Shown here in pieces: positions 28,083 through 39,743 of a stretch of 64,000 nt of DNA. Source of the stretch: Mesorhizobium shangrilense (lineage in GTDB: Bacteria; Pseudomonadota; Alphaproteobacteria; Rhizobiales; Rhizobiaceae); the NCBI RefSeq assembly GCF_040537815.1, contig NZ_JBEWSZ010000003.1, forward strand, positions 1 to 64,000, written 5' to 3'. Under the pieces are notes generated by a model. That model did not search any database, was not told where the DNA came from, and was given only the letters and a program-made list of their open reading frames with translations. How positions within the stretch are numbered: the stretch's first letter is position 1; each line of letters starts with the position of its first letter. The position numbers were made by a program, and so were the translations under genes.

Positions 28083-28260
28083 TAGGCCAGCATCGGCACG
28101 GGCCAGGCGGTGCTGATCGCGGTCGGCACCGACTGGGACGGCAGCGCCAGATTCCGTCGAGATAGCCAATCGAGAGAACCCCCCGACGTGGAAGGATCGC
28201 TTGTCGCACTGAAGCGCGGAGCCTCAGGGGCGTCGAGCTGATCGTGCCCACCAACCGTGC
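28083..28260 (+). pseudogene. IS256/mutator-type transposase fragment
   Basis: Broken frames read VLIAVGTDWDG, then ANREN, then VALK, and GVEL, in the order seen in IS256-family transposases, with frameshifts between. No terminal repeats could be fixed. The assignment is from a short match. Confidence 0.45.
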
Positions 28261-28400
28261 CGGTGGATCGGCGATCGGCAAAATGATACAGGAATATCAA
28301 TCCCGGCATTATACGCAGGGTCGTCCCGCAGACTGCACGGGGAACGTCATGGAGCGCTGCGACAACGCTTTGATCTCCAATCAGACAGCGAATTTCATGG

Positions 28401-29429
28401 TCAGCCGACTTGAGCCATGATTTCGGATTGAATCGTCGTTGCCGTGTATAGGGAAGCATCTAGCGGCAGATCCCCAAATGCCAGTTGACAAAGAAGGTAA
28501 TTGGCACCTGCCTCTTCCAACTGACCAAGCAGAGCTTTTCGCACGGAAGCTGCCGATCCTGCTACGCACAATTCACTCTCGATTGCTGCATCGAAGGTCA
28601 GCGGCAGGTTTGGTGGAGTCGGGATGGCATTGAGATCGTAAAGGAATTTAAAGCTCTTAAGCCATCGTTCGTAAGCAGGAGCCGCGAGCGAATACGCATC
28701 TGCTTCAGAACGCCCAATCACTACCATTCGGAGCAATCCAAGAAATGGTGCTCGATCGTCCGCCTCAGTTTTGTGCTCGCGACCGGCGCGGAAGGCATCA
28801 GTAATTCTGCGAACAGAAGAGGAAGGTCCCACGCACGCGATATTTGCGCCATTAGCCGCGGCCCTGCTTGCCGGCTCGGGTCGATTGGTGGCGATCCAGG
28901 TCGGCGGATGCGGCCGCTGATGAGGTTTTAGCGTCAAAGGAACGTCATTCAGTTCAAAATGGAGCCCTTGATAAGATAGCGTGCCGCCCTTCATCGCATT
29001 CATAAGGATCTCGTTGGCTTCGGCATGCTGGCCTGGCGCCGCGTCCGCACCAATCCCGAAGTAACCCAATTCGGTGGGGAAAGAGCCGCGTCCTATACCG
29101 AGTTCGAGCCTGCCACCGCTCAATTGGTCAAGCATACAGATCTCTTCGAATGCTCGCAGCGGATGATAAAGGGCAAGTAGCATTACCAACGGGCCAACAC
29201 GAAGGCGCTGGGTGCGCTGGGCGACGCTCGATAAGAACAGATTTGGCGATGGACCTCTCCCATGTGGGGTACAGTGATGCTCTGCCAGATGATATGCATA
29301 GAAACCGAGGTGATCGCACGCCTCTGCCAACATCAGGCGATCCGCGTAATGTCGGGCGATATCGCCGCCGTCCTCGTCCAGGTGATCGAAGATGCCGAAG
29401 GTCAGGGCTGAAGGAAAGGCGTTTGTCAC
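28401..29429 (-). CDS. LLM-class flavin-dependent monooxygenase
   Basis: The 342-residue protein belongs to the bacterial luciferase-like family, which uses reduced FMN and oxygen on small organic substrates. Family features are TFGIFDHLDEDGGDIARHYADR, FYAYHLAEHH, and GRLELGIGRGSFPTELGYFG. It starts at GTG 29429 with GGAG upstream. It sits 86 bases downstream of the aminotransferase gene and on the same strand as nifA2. The substrate is unknown, and an oxygen-using enzyme behind nifA2 is unexpected. Confidence 0.8.
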   Translation of the reverse strand: MTNAFPSALTFGIFDHLDEDGGDIARHYADRLMLAEACDHLGFYAYHLAEHHCTPHGRGPSPNLFLSSVAQRTQRLRVGPLVMLLALYHPLRAFEEICMLDQLSGGRLELGIGRGSFPTELGYFGIGADAAPGQHAEANEILMNAMKGGTLSYQGLHFELNDVPLTLKPHQRPHPPTWIATNRPEPASRAAANGANIACVGPSSSVRRITDAFRAGREHKTEADDRAPFLGLLRMVVIGRSEADAYSLAAPAYERWLKSFKFLYDLNAIPTPPNLPLTFDAAIESELCVAGSAASVRKALLGQLEEAGANYLLCQLAFGDLPLDASLYTATTIQSEIMAQVG

Positions 29430-29515
29430 TCGATTTCTCCAAGTTTAACGCGGGAAGTTCTCTTGCGTGCGATGATCAAGAAATTCAAAGATATAGAGGT
29501 GTGTGATCGCTTGGA

Positions 29516-30664
29516 TTACCGCCCGCGTGGCGCGGAAGCAGAGTCTGATGCTGCCCAACGTCTGGACCTTGGCGTCTTTAAGCTCCCAGAAATATCTCGC
29601 GCGGCCGCAAGAAATGCATCCATCTGTTCTTTTGTACCGATGCTGATGCGAATGTAATTTTGCAAACCGTTGTCAGGAAAGAAGGCAACAAGGAGCTTTT
29701 GTCTTTCCAAGGCTGCTTGCCACCATAAGCCGTCCTGTCCCGATGGTACACGGGCGAGCAAGAAATTCGCATGCGAAGGTATTACGGAGAATCCAAGTTG
29801 CAACAGCGCCAAGGTCACTCGCTGCCGTTCATGCTTGATGTGTCTGTGGTTCTCCGCATAGGCGGCGCGATGCGCAAGGATGCTGATACCAACCGCATGC
29901 CCGATCACATTCATGTTGAAGACGTTCTGGATGTTGCGCAGCCTGCCAATAATTTCAGGGTGACCGAAACCGAAACCGACGCGAATGCCTGCGGCGGCAT
30001 AGCTTTTCGAAAATGTTCTTAAGACCAGAAGGTTCGAATAACGATCGATGAGGCGCAGACCATTATCTGGTGCAAAGTCGACGTAGGCTTCATCCAGGAC
30101 GATCAAGCGGTCTGATTGATCTACGAGACGTTCGATATCTGCTACAGGAACAAACGTTCCGGTCGGATTGTTCGGATTGGCCAACAGTATGAACTTGGCG
30201 TCTTTGGCAGGACCGAAAAGCAATTCTGCTATTGGCAAGGAAAGAGCTTCGCCCCATTCGATTTCGAGAAATTGAGCGCCCTGCAACATGGCAAGTTTGC
30301 CGTTGAACGAAAACCCTGGCGACATCATCGCCACGCTGTCGCCTGGGGCAAGGAAAGCTCTGTAGATAAGCCCGAGCAGTTCAGACGATCCGTTACCGGC
30401 GATCACCTGATCCTTGGAGACGCCGTAGGCATTGGAGGCTGCTTCCCTCAAGCTGATGTTGTCGTCTTCTGGATATAGATGCTGCCGTTCGAGGGCTGCA
30501 ATCGCGCTTTGCATTATGATTGTCGGCAACGGAAATGGGTTCTCATTCTTGTTTAGCTTGATGCAACTTGCATCCGTCGCCAGCCTGCCTGACAGCAGAG
30601 CCTCTAACTGTCTCGCCACTTCCGAAAGAGACGAAAGCACACTTTGCAGTTTTGCATCGGACAT
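29516..30664 (-). CDS. HisC-like aminotransferase
   Basis: This PLP enzyme (382 residues) resembles histidinol-phosphate aminotransferase. Visible features are LNKNENPFPLP, the cofactor-contact LANPNNPTGTF, LDEAYVDFAP, and the PLP lysine in TFSKSYAAAGIRVGF. ATG 30664 has GGAG nine bases upstream; the frame could also start at TTG 30676. It lies 257 bases downstream of nifA2 on the same strand. With no other his genes nearby, it may act on another amino donor, perhaps in a small pathway with the downstream monooxygenase. Confidence 0.82.
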   Translation of the reverse strand: MSDAKLQSVLSSLSEVARQLEALLSGRLATDASCIKLNKNENPFPLPTIIMQSAIAALERQHLYPEDDNISLREAASNAYGVSKDQVIAGNGSSELLGLIYRAFLAPGDSVAMMSPGFSFNGKLAMLQGAQFLEIEWGEALSLPIAELLFGPAKDAKFILLANPNNPTGTFVPVADIERLVDQSDRLIVLDEAYVDFAPDNGLRLIDRYSNLLVLRTFSKSYAAAGIRVGFGFGHPEIIGRLRNIQNVFNMNVIGHAVGISILAHRAAYAENHRHIKHERQRVTLALLQLGFSVIPSHANFLLARVPSGQDGLWWQAALERQKLLVAFFPDNGLQNYIRISIGTKEQMDAFLAAARDISGSLKTPRSRRWAASDSASAPRGR

Positions 30665-30921
30665 ATTTTTCTCCAATTTCAGCCGCGAAGGGGATCCGGC
30701 ATCAGCTGATGGCTTGAGAGCAACACGGCCAACAAACCGGCGTCACAGCGCTGCTTCACGCCACCTTTGTCGGGACGCCGACTGCCGTGAGGTCGGGCGG
30801 GCTGTCCTCCATCGGATCGAATTGGCGCCGACGCGCGGTCTGCATCCCCTCGTCATCGGGCAAAGGCCTGCCAAACCACCAACGCTTGGATTTGTCCCAG
30901 CTATTCGCCTCAGTCGTCCTT

Positions 30922-32745
<1,824 letters not shown>

Positions 32746-32759
32746 GTCATCCTCGATCT

Positions 32760-33161
32760 CGCGCCGCGAAATCAATGCTCGCGGCATGTGCGCCTGCAAC
32801 GTCGTCGGCGCGTAGACACTCTCGGCAAATGGCATTGTCGCCCGAGCGGTCGTTGACCGGCACCAGCACGAGCGTCTTCGCCCCGCAGGCCGCCGCATAT
32901 TCGGCGAGCTAGCTCGCGCGTGGGCGTCTACTCATTGAATCGCTGCAAGGCGTTGACAGAGATAATCGAGACGCCGGCTTCTGTGGCGGCAGACTGGACT
33001 TCCGCCGCCGGCATGCCGCTTGCAATAGGATTGCTGAAAAGGCGGTCACGATTTGGGCGGGGGTCAGGCCCCTGGTCAGGGGCAAGCGCGAAAAATGCCC
33101 GAAGATCAAGTCGGGGCGCCGCCATGTGGTCGAGTGCAAAGCGAGGCGATACCGGACGCAT
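32760..33161 (-). pseudogene. sugar isomerase remnant upstream of nifA2
   Basis: The start MRPVSPRFALDHMAAPRLDL and the stretch SAATEAGVSIISVNALQRFNE match the intact isomerase at 36839-37642. A frameshift occurs near 33050, a stop follows at 32928, and later pieces (GAKTLVLVPVNDRS) are out of frame and run into the nifA2 leader. It is a decayed second copy on the opposite strand. Confidence 0.8.
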
Positions 33162-33267
33162 GGCTTGGCTCTCCTTCCTGAGTGTGGCCGCCGTTCTAGG
33201 CTTCTGCCGGCGCAACCGTACGTTGCTTCAACAGACCGGAATGAGGGCTGCTAGTCAATCGAGCTTT

Positions 33268-33283
33268 CTTTCATTTGTGATAG
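33268..33283. promoter_or_regulatory. palindrome between decayed fixV and decayed isomerase
   Basis: On the minus strand this reads CTATCACAAATGAAAG. It occupies the same place as the palindrome at 36700-36715 in the intact copy and differs from it by two bases, although the flanking genes have decayed. It would sit upstream of the transcript that reaches nifA2. Confidence 0.45.
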
Positions 33284-33317
33284 GAAACTTGTCGCCGATG
33301 ATAGAATTCCCTCAGTG

Positions 33318-33450
33318 CTATTTGTCGTCGAGCAGATAAAATGTCGAACAACAGCAATGTCGCCCCGGCGGATCCGCGGTCTCTGGCGCGCTGACCGTAC
33401 AGAGGCGTTGCGTGCCATTCGCCATCAGCGTGAAGTGATCGGAAGCGGCA
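33318..33450 (-). pseudogene. fixV: fixV 3' remnant
   Basis: On the minus strand the DNA aligns with the last ~100 bases of the intact fixV at 35634-36665, for example the shared GACGCTGATGGCG-like and GCCGGGGC blocks and the TTGTTCGACAT-type end before the stop. Indels break the frame and most of the gene is gone. It is followed by the decayed isomerase, as in the intact copy. Confidence 0.6.
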
Positions 33451-33771
33451 ACCGCAGCCGATGACACTGGTCGGCTCTTGAACTGCACGTCGCGGGTCAG
33501 GATCACCGGAAACACTCTCTGCTTCTCGACGTCTCCTTTCAAATCGTCGGCGGCTGCGGGAGCGCGGCAAGATACGGTCGCGTAGAGAATACTCCGCACT
33601 CGTGCGGGCCAGTGCGGCCTGTCGCAAAGACGACAAAACCGAAAGGCACACCAAGAAGGCCAGAGATACGACCGGCGACCGATCTGCCAGGAAATATCAG
33701 AGGGCGTGCGGGGCGCCCCGTCCCGTCTTCTGCCATCCCATTCTTAAGACCCGACCGCTGGCGGACCTTAG

Positions 33772-33898
33772 TGTGCGGGATTCCGCCAGACCGAAGGTTG
33801 CCGGTGCGGAAATCCGCACAAGGCCATTGGCGCGATGCCACGGAAAACTTGGGAAAAGGCGTGGCTGGTGAATCTCCCCATTTTGGCACGGCGCTTGC
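33772..33898 (+). promoter_or_regulatory. sigma-54 promoter of dctA with tandem palindromic sites
   Basis: The promoter TGGCACG-N4-TTGC at 33884-33898 is a perfect match. Two palindromes with the core GCGG-N4-CCGC are centred about 31 bases apart at 33772-33789 and 33803-33820. This pattern and distance resemble the paired DctD sites upstream of dctA in other rhizobia. Confidence 0.8.
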
Positions 33899-33991
33899 GG
33901 CGGCGTTGGTGCAGCGTTCGACCGGAGCGCCGCGATGGGAGAAGCCTGGGATGGGAGGAAGAGCCCGGCCCCTATCCGGTTGGGGAGAGAA

Positions 33992-35299
33992 ATGGTGTTA
34001 GCTCCACATGTCCGCAGCGCGAGTCGCGCGCCTCGCAAAGCCCTCTACGCCAAGCCCTACGTGCAGGTGCTTGCCGCCATCGCCCTCGGCGTCGCACTCG
34101 GCTATTTCTATCCGGCGATCGGCGAGAGCGTGAAGCCGCTGGGGGATGCCTTCATCAAGCTTGTCAAGATGATCATCGCGCCTGTCATCTTCCTGACAAT
34201 TGCGACCGGCATCGCCGGCATGAACGATCTCCAAAAGGTCGGCCGAGTTGCCGGCAAGGCGATGGTCTATTTCCTCACCTTCTCAACGCTTGCACTTATC
34301 GTGGGCCTTGTCGTCGCCAATGTCGTTCAGCCGGGCGCCGGCCTCAACATTGATCCGGCCTCGCTCGACGTCCAGGCCGTGAATACCTATACCGTAAGGG
34401 CGCATGATCAGTCGGTCACCGGCTTCCTGATGAACATCATCCCGTCGACGATCGTCGGCGCCTTCGCGCAAGGCGACATCCTGCAGGTCCTTTTCTTCTC
34501 GGTTCTGTTCGGCATCGCCCTGGCCATGGCCGGAGAGACGGGCGAGCCTGTCGTTTCCCTCCTTCAGGCGCTGATCGCCCCTATTTTCAAGCTCGTCGGA
34601 CTGCTGATGAGAGCCGCCCCGATCGGCGCTTTCGGCGCAATGGCCTTCACCACCGGCAAATATGGCATCGGGTCGATCGTCAACCTCGCGATGCTGGTCG
34701 CGACGTTCTATTTCACCGCCTTCCTCTTCGTGTTCGGTGTTCTCGGCGCGGTCTGCCGTTACAACGGCTTCTCGATCTTTTCTCTCATTCGCTACATCAA
34801 GGAAGAGCTGCTGCTTGTTCTGGCAACGTCCTCCTCGGAGGCCGCGCTGCCCTCGCTCATGGAGAAGATGGAGAAGGCCGGCGCCAAGCGTTCGGTCGTG
34901 GGGCTCGTCATCCCGACCGGATATTCTTTCAACCTGGACGGCACCAATATATACATGACGCTGGCGGCCCTCTTCATCGCCCAGGCGACGAACACGGATC
35001 TGTCAATTGGCGATCAGGTCCTCCTGTTGCTCGTTGCGATGCTTTCCTCGAAGGGTGCAGCAGGTGTAACAGGTGCGGGATTCATCACGCTGGCCGCTAC
35101 GCTCGCCGTAGTACCCAGTGTTCCCGTTGCTGGCATGGCGCTGATCCTTGGCGTCGACCGCTTCATGTCCGAATGCCGGGCGCTGACGAATGTTGTCGGT
35201 AACGCGGTGGCATCGCTCGTCGTCGCCCGCTGGGAAGGCGAATTGGACCAAGCGCAGATGAAAGCCGCCTTCTGCGGTCATCGGTTTGCCGAGCATTAA
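33992..35299 (+). CDS. dctA: DctA C4-dicarboxylate transporter
   Basis: DctA imports succinate, malate and fumarate, the main carbon supply of bacteroids. The 435-residue protein follows the family along its length: [20 protein letters not shown], the serine-rich loop [12 protein letters not shown] and the [19 protein letters not shown] segment. ATG 33992 has GGGGAGAG just upstream. It lies 94 bases after a perfect sigma-54 promoter. dctB and dctD are not in the window, so regulation would come from genes elsewhere or from NifA. Confidence 0.95.
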   Translation: MVLAPHVRSASRAPRKALYAKPYVQVLAAIALGVALGYFYPAIGESVKPLGDAFIKLVKMIIAPVIFLTIATGIAGMNDLQKVGRVAGKAMVYFLTFSTLALIVGLVVANVVQPGAGLNIDPASLDVQAVNTYTVRAHDQSVTGFLMNIIPSTIVGAFAQGDILQVLFFSVLFGIALAMAGETGEPVVSLLQALIAPIFKLVGLLMRAAPIGAFGAMAFTTGKYGIGSIVNLAMLVATFYFTAFLFVFGVLGAVCRYNGFSIFSLIRYIKEELLLVLATSSSEAALPSLMEKMEKAGAKRSVVGLVIPTGYSFNLDGTNIYMTLAALFIAQATNTDLSIGDQVLLLLVAMLSSKGAAGVTGAGFITLAATLAVVPSVPVAGMALILGVDRFMSECRALTNVVGNAVASLVVARWEGELDQAQMKAAFCGHRFAEH

Positions 35300-35633
35300 A
35301 CCGGCCACGCCCCGCCGAGTAATTCACAGCTTCGCGACCTGTAAACTCGGCGGGCTGGTCATAAGCACCAAGCGATCGACTCCCAGGCTCCAAACCGCGC
35401 CTCGCGAGGCGATGAAATCAGAAGCGCTAAATGCGATGAGTGCAAAATACGGGCTCCCTAAGCAAGCGAACTGTACATCGATACGCGCCGGGCTACGCCT
35501 GGATTGCTGTTCGTCGAATACGCCGTCGATCATGGAGTATGCGGACGTCTTCACTTTGCCGCCCGGAACCTTCGCCAAGACGCGCCGGATGACAGAGGGT
35601 TAGCCGGCGTTAAAACTAATCAGAATTGGACCC
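35300..35633. other. intergenic stretch between dctA and fixV
   Basis: I see no gene here. It should hold the fixV promoter, but I found no sigma-54 element, nod box or clear palindrome. Confidence 0.3.
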
Positions 35634-36665
35634 ATGACCAAGCGCCCCACAATTACCGATATCGCCCGCGAAGCCGGAGTCAGCGTAGCAACGGTCGATC
35701 GCGTTCTGAACGCCCGCCATCCGGTGCGGGAGGAGACCGCGCGGCGGGTCCACGAGGCCGCACACGCCATCGGCTATCATGCTGCCGGTCTCATCAAGCA
35801 GCGCTTGCAGTGTGACCTGCCGCACTATCGGCTGGGCTTCATCTTGAGAAAACCGGCGCACCATTTCTACCAAGACTTCGCGCGCGAGGTCGAAGCGTCG
35901 GTCAGTTTGGCCCAGTCCTTCCACGGCATTCCGCTCATCGAATTCGCGCCGTCAAATGTGCCGGGCGACCTGATTGCGCGGCTCAAGGATTTGGGCGCGC
36001 GCTGCCAAGCGATTGCCATGGTGGCACCGGACCACCCGAAGATTACAGCGGCGGTTGAGGAGCTCCAGGCCAAAGGCATTCCGGTTTTCTCGCTGCTTTC
36101 CGACTTCGCCGCCGGCGTGCGTCAGGGCTATATCGGCCTTAACAACCGCAAGGTGGGGCGCACGGCCGCTTGGATGTTTTCCAAGATCGCAAAACGCCCC
36201 GGAAAGGTCGCGGTGTTTGTCGGCAGCCACCGTTTCCAGGGGCACGAGCTCCGGGACATCGGCTTTCGCTCCTATTGCCGTGAGAACGCGCCGACATTCG
36301 AGGTGCTCGATCCGCTCGTGAACCTCGAGAAACGGCAGATCACCTACGAGGCAACACTCGATCTCATGCAGCGGGAACCCGAGCTCGTCGGCTTCTATGT
36401 GGCCGGCGGGGGCATGGAGGGCGCCATCTCTGCGCTCCGGGAAGAGGGCAAAGGTCTGGATCTCATCGCGATCGTGAACGAAATCACGCCGGAGTCACGG
36501 GCGGCGCTCGCAGATAACATCATCACGATGGCTGTCGCCACGCCACTGCGCCGGCTTTGCCAGGAACTGATGACGCTGATGGCGCGGGCCATCGAGAACG
36601 GCACGGTGGAGACGCCGGGGCAGACATTTCTGCCGTTCGACATCCATCTTCCGGAAAATATATGA
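35634..36665 (+). CDS. fixV: FixV-like LacI/GalR-family regulator
   Basis: The 343-residue protein has the LacI helix-turn-helix at its start (ITDIAREAGVSVATVDRVLN) and a periplasmic-binding-type sensor domain after about residue 60. In M. loti R7A, the LacI-family activator FixV, encoded upstream of nifA2, switches on nifA2, possibly in response to an inositol derivative. Here the gene is followed by a palindrome and an isomerase, and a decayed copy of the same pair precedes nifA2. The identity is inferred from family and context. Confidence 0.75.
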   Translation: MTKRPTITDIAREAGVSVATVDRVLNARHPVREETARRVHEAAHAIGYHAAGLIKQRLQCDLPHYRLGFILRKPAHHFYQDFAREVEASVSLAQSFHGIPLIEFAPSNVPGDLIARLKDLGARCQAIAMVAPDHPKITAAVEELQAKGIPVFSLLSDFAAGVRQGYIGLNNRKVGRTAAWMFSKIAKRPGKVAVFVGSHRFQGHELRDIGFRSYCRENAPTFEVLDPLVNLEKRQITYEATLDLMQREPELVGFYVAGGGMEGAISALREEGKGLDLIAIVNEITPESRAALADNIITMAVATPLRRLCQELMTLMARAIENGTVETPGQTFLPFDIHLPENI

Positions 36666-36699
36666 CGCTTGATGGATTCTATCATGAACGTCGAGTTTC

Positions 36700-36715
36700 C
36701 TTTCACAGATGAAAG
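36700..36715. promoter_or_regulatory. 16-base palindrome after fixV (candidate FixV operator)
   Basis: The site reads CTTTCACAGATGAAAG, a near-perfect inverted repeat 35 bases after the fixV stop and 123 bases before the isomerase start. Similar sites are at 33268-33283 and 12565-12580. LacI-family proteins bind such elements; FixV as the binder is inference. Confidence 0.45.
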
Positions 36716-36838
36716 AAAGTTCGATTGACTGTTCTGCCTCATTTCGGTCTGTTCAATCAACGAGCGGTTGCCACGCGCGGCAGAAGCCGAACAGCCGAGA
36801 ACGGCACGACCCCGCTTCATGAAAGGTAAAGCCAAGTC

Positions 36839-37642
36839 ATGCGCCTGGCGTCGCCCCGTTTTGCACTGGACCACATGGCGGCGCCCCGACTTGATATTCG
36901 GGCTTTTTTCGCGCTTGCCCGCGACCAGGGTCTGACCGACGTTCTTTTCAGCAATTCTTTTGCACCTAGCATGCCGGCTGCGGACGTCCGGTCTGCCGCC
37001 GCTGAGGCGGGCGTCACGATTATCTCTGTCAACGCCTTGCAGCGCTTCAATGAGTGGACTCCCGCGCGCCAGGCCGAGGCGAGGAAGCTCGCCGATTATG
37101 CGGCTGACTGCGGGGCGAAGGCGCTCGTGCTGGTGCCGGTCATTGACCGCTCGTGGCCCGCGAACGGCGAGCGCCGCGAGAATCTGCCCGTCGCCTTAAG
37201 CGCGCTCCAGCCGATCCTCCAGTCGCGGGCGTTGATCGGTCTTATCCAGCCGCTGGGCTTCCAGACCTGCTCGCTTCGCTCTAAGAAGGAAGCGGCCAAG
37301 GCCATTGCCGCGGTTGATGGCCAGTCCGTCTTCCGCCTCGTGCACGACACGTTCCACCACACCCTCGCCGGGGAGACGTTCTTCTCCTGCGAGCTAACCG
37401 GTCTCGTGCACATTTCAGGCGTGAACGATCCGGCCTTCTGGATTTACCCGGATCGCGTCCTGGGAGGTTTCGACAATGGCAGCCAGATCCGGGCGCTGCT
37501 TGATGGCGGCTATGCCGGTCCCTTCTCGTTCGAGCTAGTTGAGGAAATCCACCTGCTAGACGACCTCGCAGGCGCACTTGCCGCCAGCATCGATCTCATC
37601 CGACGCGAGGCTATTGACGCGAGAGCCGATGTGAGGCGCTGA
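36839..37642 (+). CDS. TIM-barrel sugar isomerase/epimerase (IolE/MocC-like)
   Basis: The 267-residue product looks like a xylose-isomerase-fold enzyme of the sugar phosphate isomerase/epimerase group, which includes inositol and hydroxypyruvate enzymes. Visible are PRFALDHMAAPRLDIRAFF, the barrel strand VTIISVNALQRFNEW and metal-type residues around FRLVHDTFHH and PFSFELVEEIH. Placed right after fixV, it could process or remove the FixV inducer. The nodD gene ends seven bases after its stop on the other strand. Confidence 0.75.
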   Translation: MRLASPRFALDHMAAPRLDIRAFFALARDQGLTDVLFSNSFAPSMPAADVRSAAAEAGVTIISVNALQRFNEWTPARQAEARKLADYAADCGAKALVLVPVIDRSWPANGERRENLPVALSALQPILQSRALIGLIQPLGFQTCSLRSKKEAAKAIAAVDGQSVFRLVHDTFHHTLAGETFFSCELTGLVHISGVNDPAFWIYPDRVLGGFDNGSQIRALLDGGYAGPFSFELVEEIHLLDDLAGALAASIDLIRREAIDARADVRR

Positions 37643-37648
37643 GCAGAT

Positions 37649-38593
37649 CTAGGAGAGCCCGCGAGGTCCCGAGGTCTTGCTTAGAGTAGCCGTGCGAGAC
37701 GCCTCTAGCAACATTATCTCCCGCATCCAGATGCTTGCCGGATCACTATTGTGAAGGGCCGGCCATTGGAGGGCCTCGGTAAATCCGGGAAGTGGCAGCG
37801 GAAGGTCGATGATCTGCAGGGGGAACGTTTTTTCGAAATGCTTGACCAGCCGCAAGGGCATAGTCGCTATACGATCTGTGCCTGAGACCATAGGCGGGAT
37901 CATGCTAAATGCCTGCACGACGACCTCGACACGTCTCTTAAGACCATGCTCAAGCAAAAACCATTCCTCGATGGAGGGCTTCTGCGTACGCCCGAACTTG
38001 ACCGAAACGTGCTTCATCGACATGTATCTCTCGAACGTAAGCTGCCGTGGCAGCTGTTTGGTCATGGCGCAGCCCACGCACACGAGCGTCTCGTCGAACA
38101 GCGGCATTCTTGGATGCGTGCTCGACATGAACAGTTCCGGAAGAATTAGAAAATCGACATCACCGCGCCGGAGAAGCTCATCTGGGCTGTCGTCGAGAGG
38201 CAGCAATTCGAAGCTGACGGCGGGTGCTTCCCGTGCAACACGCTCGACGACTTTTTCAAAAAACACGAGTGTGACGAAATCGGAAACAATGATCCTGAAG
38301 CGGCGGTCAGATTGAGCCGGGTTAAACGGATCCCAAGAAATAATCGAGCACTGGATATGCAGGAGAGCGTCGCGAACCGCGGGGGCGAGTGTTTGCGCAC
38401 GCGGTGTCAGAATACGTTCGCGACCGCTCATCGTAAATAGTTCATCGTGGAAATAGTCACGCAGCCGGGCGACGGCCGCACTCATGGCCGGCTGACTTAG
38501 GTTGATGCGGCGTGCAGCTGCCGTGAGGCCGCGCTCGCTCAGCAGCGCGTCGAGCACGACGAGAAGGTTCAGATCAAGCCCTTTGAAACGCAT
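37649..38593 (-). CDS. nodD: NodD LysR-family activator of nod genes (copy 1)
   Basis: NodD binds nod boxes and, with host flavonoids, turns on nod operons. The 314-residue protein begins [20 protein letters not shown] with the LysR helix-turn-helix around residues 20-45 ([20 protein letters not shown]). It is divergent from a nod box 11 bases from its start, and from the nodA-nodB remnants and nodFE beyond. It is close to the second nodD at 43697-44641, differing mainly in scattered residues of the sensor domain. Confidence 0.96.
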   Translation of the reverse strand: MRFKGLDLNLLVVLDALLSERGLTAAARRINLSQPAMSAAVARLRDYFHDELFTMSGRERILTPRAQTLAPAVRDALLHIQCSIISWDPFNPAQSDRRFRIIVSDFVTLVFFEKVVERVAREAPAVSFELLPLDDSPDELLRRGDVDFLILPELFMSSTHPRMPLFDETLVCVGCAMTKQLPRQLTFERYMSMKHVSVKFGRTQKPSIEEWFLLEHGLKRRVEVVVQAFSMIPPMVSGTDRIATMPLRLVKHFEKTFPLQIIDLPLPLPGFTEALQWPALHNSDPASIWMREIMLLEASRTATLSKTSGPRGLS

Positions 38594-38603
38594 GTCTTCA
38601 GCT

Positions 38604-38652
38604 ATCCATAGCGTGAATGCGCTTCATCGAAACAAACGATTTTATCAATCTT
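38604..38652 (+). promoter_or_regulatory. nod box 1
   Basis: The element starts ATCCATAGCGTGAATG and ends ACGATTTTATCAATCTT, matching the nod-box consensus. It lies between divergent nodD copy 1 and the nodA remnant, and is the only visible promoter for nodFE. Confidence 0.9.
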
Positions 38653-38756
38653 CCTGAATCCTACATTGACGGCAGCATCTGACGCGCACCGATCACCACA
38701 CTGCCTCTATCGCGTGACGAGTGCGTTAAAAAGAGCCCGAAAGGAGAAATCTTTCC

Positions 38757-39198
38757 ATGCGCTCTGACGTGCGGTGGAGGTTGTGCTGGGAAAAATGAGT
38801 TGCAACTGGCCGACCATGTCGAACTCTCCGACTTCTTCCGAAAGACCTATGGACGGACTGGAGCCTTCGAGGAAAAGCCATTCGAAAGTGGCCGCAGTTG
38901 GGCGTGCGGGGCCAGAATTCCGTGCAATCGGCTGCGACGCGCATGGCATAGCGGCCCACATTGGCATGCCGCGCCGCTTCATCAACTGGGGTTGTACGGG
39001 GTGCGTCCGGATCTTGAGGGATTCGGAATCAGCATTTTCAATGCCGGGCGTCCGCGTACGGTCGCCCCACCCAGAAGTGTATCTCGACCTGCCGCCCACG
39101 CGCCTGGAGGGCGTGCTTGTCTTCGTTGTGCCGATTGGACGCTCGATGAGCGAGTGGCCGTCCGGCACCTGATTGACCGGAACGGTCCGGAACCATGA
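38757..39198 (+). pseudogene. nodA: nodA pseudogene (copy behind nod box 1)
   Basis: Pieces of NodA are visible across frames: [46 protein letters not shown] and [13 protein letters not shown]. There are several frameshifts, and an internal segment present in the intact nodA (45215-45360) is missing. The end still overlaps the nodB remnant start. Confidence 0.88.
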
Positions 39199-39371
39199 AA
39201 CACTTGGACTACATCTGCGAAGTGCCGAGCGACTGCGCTGACGGCACCGAAGATCGCAGCGTCTATTTGACGTGCTAGCGCAACATCGGGTGCCGGCGAC
39301 GTTCTTCGTCATCGGTGCCTACGCCGCAGACCAGCCGGAACTCACCCGATCTCCACAAGCAGTTGGTCTTG
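39195..39371 (+). pseudogene. nodB: nodB pseudogene, 5' part only
   Basis: It begins [20 protein letters not shown] as NodB does, then loses the TFDDGP active-site stretch by deletion (YLTC then stop). [18 protein letters not shown] continues in another frame before the match ends. nodF starts about 95 bases later. Confidence 0.85.
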
Positions 39372-39464
39372 GTGAGTCGCACAAGCTGGCGAGGGGCAGA
39401 TTTCGCAACGCGGCGCGGCTCTGGCATTGAGCCACGTCGAAAACGCAAGCTGGAAAGGAACAAG

Positions 39465-39743
39465 ATGGCTGATCAACTGACCAACGAAATAATCGCGATG
39501 ATCAAGAATCGCGCCGCGTCGGAGGGCGGCAATATAGCGCCTGCCTCGAGCGGCGAAATAACGGCTGCCACGGGACTGACTTCGCTCGGTATCGATTCAC
39601 TGGGATTGGCGGACGTTCTCTGGGACCTGGAGCAGGCCTACGGCATCAAGATCGAGATGAACACGTCCGAGGCCTGGTCGGATCTCCAGAATGTCGGCGA
39701 CATGGTGGAAGCCGTGCGTGGCTTGCTCGCTAAGGTGGCGTGA
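39465..39743 (+). CDS. nodF: NodF acyl carrier protein
   Basis: NodF carries the growing polyunsaturated acyl chain made with NodE for Nod factors. The 92-residue product has the phosphopantetheine serine in [19 protein letters not shown] 39465 has AAAGGA upstream; the longer open frame is nodB remnant DNA. nodE begins at the next base after its stop. Confidence 0.92.
   Translation: MADQLTNEIIAMIKNRAASEGGNIAPASSGEITAATGLTSLGIDSLGLADVLWDLEQAYGIKIEMNTSEAWSDLQNVGDMVEAVRGLLAKVA

Noticed and set aside
30860..30873. TGGCAGG...TTTGC-like element on the minus strand just after nifA2
   Set aside because: The spacing between the GG and GC pairs is one base short of what sigma-54 needs.
32746..32898. 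51-codon N-terminal extension of nifA2
   Set aside because: These codons translate decayed isomerase DNA; the start at 32745 has a proper ribosome site.
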